Below are positions 39,339-46,607 of a stretch of 46,607 bases of DNA, one piece after another. Origin of the DNA: Ichthyophthirius multifiliis (taxonomy: Eukaryota > Ciliophora > Oligohymenophorea > Hymenostomatida); contig NW_004086722.1 in the NCBI RefSeq assembly GCF_000220395.1, positions 1 to 46,607 of the forward strand, in the 5' to 3' direction. The translations under genes were made by a program, and so were the position numbers. Numbering within the stretch: the first letter of the stretch is position 1; each line of letters starts with the position of its first letter. The notes under the pieces are model-generated. The model had not been told where the DNA came from. It saw only the letters and a list, made by a program, of their open reading frames with translations, and ran no database searches.

Positions 39339-40876
39339 TATTTTTATTTTTTTAGTGTATTTTAAAAAATATTATATATCTTTAAATATTCAAAAAAATA
39401 TACATATAAATTAATAAAATTATAAAAATATGAAAAATTAAATTATATATAAATATATGTTTATATTATTTATATTATATTCATAAAATCTATAACAAAA
39501 CTAATTTTTTTATAAAAATTTATGCATATTTTTACTTTATAATAATAATTTAACTTTATTTTTTTTTATTTTTTAATTTATAATATAGCTATTTCAAATA
39601 AAAATTTATTATAGACTAATAAGATAGCAGTAATCAGATGATTTTTATTTTATTTAATCTAAACTAATTTTTTAATTCAGTTTTATTTAAAGACAAATAA
39701 AAGTTTGAATTTAAATTTAAAAAAAATAGATTTTGAATTTAGAGAAAATTATATATATTATTTATAATTAAATACTTTGTTTCATAATTAAAAATTATAA
39801 ATATTATTTTGATAATATCAAAAATAATTTTTTTATATATTATTTGGGATTTTTTTTTTTTTAATAAAAAAAACATTTAGTTTTCTAGGTTTTAAAATTT
39901 AAAATAGTAAAATATCTATATAATCATATAGAAGATAGTTAGATTAATATTATTTAAATATAGGAAATATTTTATACATATTACCTAGTAAAATATTAAT
40001 TAATTTTTTATTATATCACCTATTTTTATTGAAATATTGCAGAAAAATATATATTTAAACTGTAGTAAGATAATATATTCTGACAATGGTTTTAAATTTG
40101 TAGTATTTAAAAAAAAATTATTATATATTTTATAACTCTTATTTATATTTTTAATTTTTTTCGATTTTTAATTTAAAAACTAATGTATTATTTATTTTGT
40201 ATTTTTTTAATATATAGGATTTTATATATAATATTTAGAACAATTTTAATTTTTTTACAAAATAAAAATCATCGTTTTTATGTTTAATAAAATCTGAAAA
40301 AGTTTTAAACTAGCATAATATTAAAAAAGCTTAAGAAAGAAATAATCTCTAAAAAAATATAAATTTTTTAGAACCTTTAATAATAAATTTCTAGCTTATT
40401 TAGGTTATAATTGCAAGAAGGTGAGCTAAAAGAAATTTTTATTAGTTTTTTAGAGAATTAAAAAAGTATAAGAAAAATAATAAAAAAAGAATTTTTATTA
40501 AATCTAAATTTTACATATTTTTAAGATTTTTTAATTTATTCTATATTTTTAAAAAAAGCATTCAATTAAAAAAAAAAATATTCATTTTAAAACATTTTAT
40601 TTTTGTTTTGTTGATTTATTTAAAAAAAAATAGTAAATGCATATAAAATAGTAATATAAAAATAGTTTTATTTAATATTCTAATATTTTATAATTAATAT
40701 TTGAATCATAATTAATCGAATTTATTTTATTATTAATATTAGAATTTTTTTCTCCAAAAATAATTTAAGACAAATAGAGTTTTGATATTTTCAATATCAT
40801 ATCCATATAAAAAAACAATATAAACAATTAATGTTCAAAAACAATTAATATAAATTATAAATACTAATTTCTATAA
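39339..40876. other. AT-rich intergenic stretch
   Basis: The only protein-like patch is on the plus strand around 40410-40600 (LQEGELKEIFISFLENQKSI). It could be an exon of the next small gene or a relic. The rest is AT-rich with no feature seen. Confidence 0.4.
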
Positions 40877-40933
40877 TGAAAAGAGAGGGAAACAGATGAA
40901 TTTATAATACCAATATTTTAAATCATTTTTTTA

Positions 40934-41089
40934 ATGGCTTTAGCAGTTTAGGGCATAGACTTAACATTTTAATTAGATAAGCTTATTAATTTCAATACAG
41001 GTGTAATCACTTTAAGAAATTTAGATAAATAATTTCATAAAAAGGTTTATCAGCTTGAATACGAAAAATTATTATAAATTTAAAATTGA
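40934..41089 (+). CDS. Small ORF or exon, 51 aa
   Basis: The frame from ATG to TGA encodes MALAVQGIDLTFQLDKLINF followed by NTGVITLRNLDKQFHKK and a Glu and Leu-rich end. The same frame is open back to 40880 and reads ERETDEFIIPIF, so translation or an exon may begin earlier after an unrecognised acceptor. Amino-acid content is balanced and clearly unlike the surrounding sequence. Too short to assign to a family; it may be the last exon of a gene that includes the patch at 40410-40600. Confidence 0.45.
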
Positions 41090-42193
41090 AATAATAATAT
41101 TTTCATATAAAGTATATATTCTTAAAAAGGACAAATGTAAATGTTATTTTGCTTTTATTTGAAATATATACTACTAAAATAACTAAAAATTTATTAAATT
41201 ATAAAAAAATTATAATTAAATACAACACAACAATAAATTTAAAAATAAAATACTTATTAAGTGATTATAATAATAAATTTTTATAATACTAAATAAAAAT
41301 TATGAATATTTCAATGACATAAGAAATACAAATAAATATTTATATTTTGACAAAAAAAACATTAATAAAAATAATAATTAATTAATTAAAAAGTAATAAA
41401 AAGTAAAAAGATATATGATGCAATATATAATAATATTTTTTTAAAGATTATTGATTAAAATTATTATTCTAAAATTAGAAAAAAATATAAATGTAAAATA
41501 TTCAAACTTATATTAATTAAATGTTATATATGTATTAATAAATAAAATGTAAATTAGTAAAAAATATAACAAAAATTGATATTAAAAAAAGAATATTTAT
41601 ATAAAATTTAAAATTAAATTAATATTTTGAAATAATAAATAAATAAAATAATTATAAAAAATATTAAGTATAAATTTTGCAAATAAAAAAGAAATAATAC
41701 TTATTATAAAATAATTTTATGAAATTTAAAATATGAATAATAATTAAAGAATTATAAAATTTAAATGAATTTTTTTTTATAATAAATACAAATTTTTTAT
41801 AAAAAAATTATAAATTAAATTTAAATAATATGATATAAAATAAAAATTTATAAAATGTTTGATGGATGATAAAGATAAGTATTAAGAGTAATTACGTTTT
41901 TAGTAATTTTTATTAATTTTTTAGATTTTTTTTTTAAAGTTATATAAATTATTAATTTAAAAAATTATTAAATTCTTAAAATTTATACTTATTAATTTCT
42001 TTTTTATAATTATAAAATCTTATATATGTTTTCTTGCAAAATAAATATATATTTTTTTTTTAATTGATAATTAAAAATATCATATACAAAATAATTATAT
42101 TAGATTAAAAAATAAATTATTATATTAAAAATATTATTTATTTCTTGACAATAATTAAAAGTAATAATATCTTTGAAATACAAAATCCTAGAA
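41090..42193. other. AT-rich intergenic stretch
   Basis: Only A and T runs and short repeats; nothing else seen. Confidence 0.55.
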
Positions 42194-42602
42194 ATGGAAG
42201 GTTTCTCTATATTTTAAATAATTTCTATTTTTTTTTTTATAGATTAACTTAAACTAGTATTTGAAGGAATGCTTAACTTTAATACTATATTTACAGACAA
42301 TATTTTTAAATAATAAGATTAATTATTAGAATGTCTTGATAATATTGGTTAAAGTAAATATAAATATTAGACGAAAAAAAAAATATTATAAAAAAGAGCT
42401 TTAAAAATTATAAGAATCAGGTAATTTAGATAAAGATAAACAAATAAGCAATTATACTGATAAGATAAGTATGCATAAAAAAAGTTTAACAAATTTAAAT
42501 TAGAATTTAACAGATATTCAAGCAAGGGTTGATTTAATTGAATAAAAATTTATTTTATATAAATAAAAATTATGCGAATAAAATAAAATAGCATAATAAT
42601 GA
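42194..42602 (+). CDS. Small coiled-coil protein, about 121 aa, with one frame problem
   Basis: Exon 1 is the seven bases 42194-42200. A 42-nt GT-AG intron (42201-42242) joins it to exon 2, giving MEDQLKLVFEGMLNFNTIFT. The frame continues through DQLLECLDNIGQSKYKYQTK. After the ten-A run at 42374-42383 the protein-like frame changes, reading KKELQKLQESGNLDKDKQIS and LTNLNQNLTDIQARVDLIEQ to TGA at 42600-42602. Removing one base from the A run would make a single 121-residue frame. Either that base is a sequence error or the gene is damaged. The second half has heptad spacing typical of a coiled coil. Family unknown. Confidence 0.6.
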
Positions 42603-42999
42603 ACAAATAATTATTATTTTTTTCTTTAAAAATATTTATTATGTAAATAATTTGTATTAAATAAATTAAATAATTATATATAATAAAGCTTTAAACTTTT
42701 TTTAAATAGTATATATATACTAAATAAATAAAAACACATATCAAATAATGAAATTAAAATTCTTTTATATATATTTAAAAAAAAAAGAAAATTTGAAAAG
42801 ATTAACAAAATGTTTTTATTATTAAAAATATATAAATCTCTTTTTTCATTAATTCAAAACAAATTATAAAAATTAATAAGTTCAACGTTAACCTTATGCC
42901 AATTACTATATCTTATTTAATCGAAATCTTAATTTTTCACTTATTTCAAACATATAGTATACTCTATATTTGCTGAAAATATATATAGGACAAATATAG
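42603..42999. other. AT-rich sequence between convergent genes
   Basis: No gene, repeat or RNA was recognised. Confidence 0.5.
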
Positions 43000-43555
43000 T
43001 CATATATTTAGGCATATTTAATAAAACATTTTCTATTTTAAAAAAACTATATTTTCTCTAACTAAAGTAATTTTTGCATCATCAAACCCTCCAGGAATTA
43101 TGATTATATTAATTTATTTTTGATCAATATCTTAAATTTGTATTATTTACTGATTACTTTATACATTTTATAAAGTAATTTAGTTAAAAGTATTCATTTT
43201 AACATTCTACTTGTTAAAATATATCATTTTTCATATCTAAATTTATAATAATGTATCCCTAAGCAAGTGTTAAAAAATTTATGAGGGTAAATTGTTAATA
43301 AAAACTCTCTTAATTTTTGAGGCAAAGACTATTGATAAAAAAGAATTCAATCTATGAGCTAATTAACATAGTTGACTTTAATTGTGAATCTAATTTTTAA
43401 TAATAATATTAATAGACAATTATCTATTTAAGTTAAAACTTTCAGAAAATTTATAAGAAGATGATAACATATAAATACCAAAAATTAATAGTAAAATAAT
43501 TTATCTATAGTATTAATTTTTACATTGCCCAATTAAAAAATAAAATAAAAAACAT
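43000..43555 (-). CDS. Unidentified small multi-exon gene, minus strand
   Basis: From ATG at 43555 the first segment, MFFILFFNWAM, is hydrophobic like a signal peptide. It is followed by a likely intron beginning GTAAAAATT. Next segments read MLSSSYKFSESFNLNRQLSI, SQLCQLAHRLNSFLSIVFAS and KIKRVFINNLPSQIFQH. After another frame change come YIIINLDMKNDIFQQVECQN and INIIIIPGGFDDAKITLVRE, ending at TGA 43002-43000. Three or more short introns would be needed and their edges are not firmly placed. The amino-acid mix is protein-like in each segment. No family was recognised; secretion is a guess from the N-terminus. Confidence 0.45.
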
Positions 43556-43646
43556 TAAAAAATATTTTTTTTCTCATAAATACATTTTTTTAAATTAATA
43601 AAAAAAATAAAATAAAACTACTTAATTTAAAAAAGAATTTAATATA

Positions 43647-46329
43647 ATGTATCAAAAATAATAAACAAATTCTTTAATAGAAGCTTGGTTAAGGCTTGAA
43701 TAAGCATTAAGAAATACAGATGACATAGAGCAAGCAACTATATAACCTTTATCAGAAATATAAATAATGGATAAAGATTTAAAAAAAAATGTAAATACAT
43801 TCACTCCATTAGTTCAATCATAAGTAAATTTACAATAGTCGAAAATCAACCATCGCCCTTAAACAGCAATTATTCAAAATTCCTAAAATTAAGATAAATA
43901 ACGACTTTTAAGTGTTTAAAATTAACAATTATAGAATTTAAAGTAAAATACTTCTCAAAATATATAATAACCACAATCAGTATCTTTTATACGTAATCCA
44001 TTAAGTTAAGTGACATAAATTCGTAGCTTGATGAATTTACGGGCCTAGAGTAGGCCATTTTCTCGCCATGGAATTTAAAATCCACATATAGTAAAGTAAT
44101 CAGATTTAGAGTTTTTAAGCTTAATAAATCCATAACAAATAGATGAGTTAAAATAAAAAAGTGAAAATGTAAAAAGTCTTTAAGTGGACTAAATTCTGGA
44201 TCTTTTTCATGCAAAATGTAAAGATACTGAAGTAGAATATATGCCAGATTAAGCAGTTAAATTCATTGATAAAATAAAAAAGTAATGTACATAAAGACAT
44301 TTAGTTTTGTCAGAATATGGACTTTCAATTAATTCATCACATGTTTTGGCAAATATACTTGTTTAAAATAATCATTTTGTAAGATTAAACTTCTCTAAAA
44401 ACTGTCTTTCAAATACTGGGTGTGCAGTAATTGGCGAATCCTTAAAATATAATTATAATATCATATAATTGGATCTTAGTTCAAACAATATAGGGCCTGA
44501 AGGTTTTGCGAAAATGTTTGAAAGTTTAATATATAATAAGTCTATTATTTCACTTAATTTATCTTCAAAAGAAGGTTTAAACAGGAATAAACTTTCGAAG
44601 TTAGGTTGCTAGTATTTGGAATAATACTTGAAAGAAAATTAAATCATTTAATTATTGGATTTGTCAGGAACTTCGATCGGATAGGAAGGAGTGGAATTCA
44701 TTTCAAAAGGAATTTAAGGAAATAAGTCTCTAGTTTCAATAGATTTAAGTGATAACAATTTAAATGCTTAATTTGCTGAAGAATGTGTTAGTATGTTTAG
44801 TAATTCAAATATTATTGAACTTAATTTAGCTAATAATTAAATTTGTGATGAAGGTATTAAGCATTTTTGCTAAATTGTAGGATCACATAATAGATATTAT
44901 AAATTTTAAAAACTAAACTTTTCGAATAATTAAATTACATGTATAAGTATAAATCGATTTTTTGATGCTATGAGAAGAAACTAAACTATTAATTATCTTA
45001 ATTTAAACTAAAATAATTTTTCAGGGAATAATTTTCTTGGAGTTGTCGATTTTTTACAAGATAATAATACCATTTAATATTTATCATTAAACTCTTGTTA
45101 AATAGAATTAATAGGAGCAGATTCGGTAGGATTAGGTCTATAAAGAAATAATTCTTTATAAGAACTTCATTTGAGAGATAATAAAGTAAAAGATCAAGGT
45201 GCAAAACAGATAGCAGAAGGTATCAAATTAACATCAACCTTAAAGGTTATTGATTTAAGCATGTGTTAAATAGGTGATAAAGGGGGAATAGAAATTTCAT
45301 CAGCACTAAAATAAAATAAAAGTGTTCAAATGATTATATTAAAAGAAAATAGCCTTCATGATAATACTGGAGCTATTTTAGCTGAAGCTATAAGAGATAA
45401 TTAAAATATTAGAAAAATCGATGTTTTAAGAAATACTATTTCTTATAAGTATATAGAAGATATTTAAAAATCTCTAAAAATTAATTAGGATATGCATAGA
45501 AAAAATTAAATGCCTAATTTTGTTAGAGCTGTTGAAGAACTGAAAATTATTGAAAAAGGAAAATATGAAAATATTGAAAAATAAAGAGTATTAGATAATC
45601 AAGAATATGAAATTAATGAGTTGAAGGCTTAATAAGAAATAATTAATGAGAAAGAAACTAAAAAATAAGAAAATGAGACTAAAAAGATTTTAGAAGAATA
45701 TGAAAATATATTATAAGCAAAAAGAAACATCGATTAAATGATTGCAAATAATGAAAAAGAATAAAATAAAACGCTTATTTTACTAGAAGATGATACAAAA
45801 GTTATTACAAACAATATTGGAAATTTTGTTGCAGATACTAATAAAATGAAAAATTTGATTCGAGAAAAAAAGGATAATTTAATAAAAATAAAAGTTTAAT
45901 GGATAGAATAAATTAAAAATACAAATTAAAAATTAATTGATTAAAAAAAATAAGCTAACATTTCATATACGTTTTATGAAGAAAATATCAAACTTATTAC
46001 TTAATAAAAAGAAAAGAATATTGAACTAATGAATAAAATTTATGCTCTTGAACAATAAGATAATTTCTAAGGATCATAAACAAAGATTGATATTGGTTAA
46101 AATAATTAAGAAAAGCAAGATCAATAATAAATATAATAATAAGCAGCGCCTAAAAAATAATAAAGCAAAAGAGCTTAAAATAATAATATAAAAAATAAAA
46201 AAAATATTAATTAATAAGAGAAAAAAAAAATAAAGAAAAAAAATTAAAAAAATAAATATCATATATTATAATTTTATTTTATAAGCATAATGTTTAATAA
46301 ACTAAATAATTAGAATAATTTAATTATGA
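43647..46329 (+). CDS. RI-type leucine-rich-repeat plus coiled-coil protein
   Basis: A continuous intronless frame starts at ATG 43647. Residues 1 to about 190 are a Gln and Ser-rich, poorly structured region. About twelve ribonuclease-inhibitor-type LRRs follow from about residue 220 to 610, for example LDLSSNNIGPEGFAKMFESL, IDLSDNNLN, LNLANNQICDEGI and LHLRDNKVKDQGAKQIAEGI. From about 625 to 800 lies a Glu and Lys-rich coiled coil, then a Gln and Lys-rich tail. The layout resembles centrosomal or ciliary LRR-coiled-coil proteins such as LRRC45, which is a suggestion only. The in-frame reading stays open to the window end. A shift in the ten-A run at 46221-46230 would give a stop at 46327-46329. 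Unlike the LRR gene at 15914-18899, its repeats are not split by introns. Confidence 0.88.
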
Positions 46330-46607
46330 ATATAAAAATTTTAAATTTAAAAATAATTCTATTTAATTTAAAATAAATTCATAATTAAAGTTTTGAATTA
46401 TAAAATCAGTAATAAAATATTAAAAATAAATATATATATTTTATTTATAAAAAATTTATTTGTAAATAAATGCTTAAAATTTTTTTATAAAATATATATA
46501 TATTTATAATATATAAATCTGAATTAATAATATAATATATATATATATATATATATAAATAAATTATATATAATAATTAATTAAAATAATTACTTTTAAT
46601 TATATAT
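46330..46607. other. AT-rich 3' flank to window end
   Basis: It contains the (AT)n run at 46534-46557; nothing else was recognised. Confidence 0.6.
46534..46557. repeat. (AT)n microsatellite
   Basis: An alternating AT run of about 24 bases near the window end. Confidence 0.85.

Noticed and set aside
43987..44214. Minus-strand 75-codon open frame
   Set aside because: It is antisense to the long plus-strand LRR gene, whose frame is clearly real.
1..46607. tRNA, rRNA, telomeric GGGGTT repeats, CRISPR arrays and intact transposases
   Set aside because: I looked for tRNA T-arm motifs, GC-richer structured blocks and telomere repeats by eye and found none convincing. A tRNA or covariance-model scan would be decisive.

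Overview
The window looks like macronuclear DNA of an oligohymenophorean ciliate, perhaps close to Ichthyophthirius or Tetrahymena. It is extremely AT-rich. Every recognisable protein needs TAA and TAG read as glutamine, with TGA as the only stop (genetic code 6). Introns are short (about 40-95 nt), GT-AG and AT-rich. The species assignment is inference; the code is seen directly. Because TAA and TAG are sense codons, a standard-code ORF scan breaks all these genes into pieces, so the gene models here were read by hand.

Region 1 (1-10.7 kb) is a surface-protease cluster. A leishmanolysin-like (GP63, M8) gene truncated at the left edge runs rightward. A full-length paralogue (7293-10640) runs leftward, with four tandem 198-nt cysteine-rich repeats and a damaged GPI tail. 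Between them lie decayed pieces: a leishmanolysin relic, a disrupted coiled-coil gene and a fragment resembling a protease tail.

Region 2 (10.7-19 kb) holds a PdxT-PdxS fusion (complete pyridoxal 5'-phosphate synthase in one polypeptide) on the minus strand. Next is a minus-strand cysteine-rich plus leucine-rich-repeat gene in which eleven consecutive repeats each occupy one exon of exactly 93 nt.

Region 3 (21.4-26.2 kb) has an unidentified 292-aa protein, a 21-N assembly gap, a disrupted ABC-transporter nucleotide-binding domain, a reticulon-like ER membrane protein and a protein with a possible BLUF/TEX47-like N-terminal domain.

Region 4 (26.5-32 kb) is a multi-exon anoctamin (TMEM16) gene with a long glutamine/lysine-rich N-terminal extension, followed by a small three-exon gene.

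Region 5 (32.4-39.3 kb) holds two long, intron-rich, unidentified minus-strand genes. Region 6 (40.9-46.6 kb) holds small genes and a large RI-type LRR plus coiled-coil protein. Apart from the protease paralogues, neighbouring genes have no obvious shared pathway. No tRNA, rRNA, telomeric repeat, CRISPR array or intact transposon was recognised.
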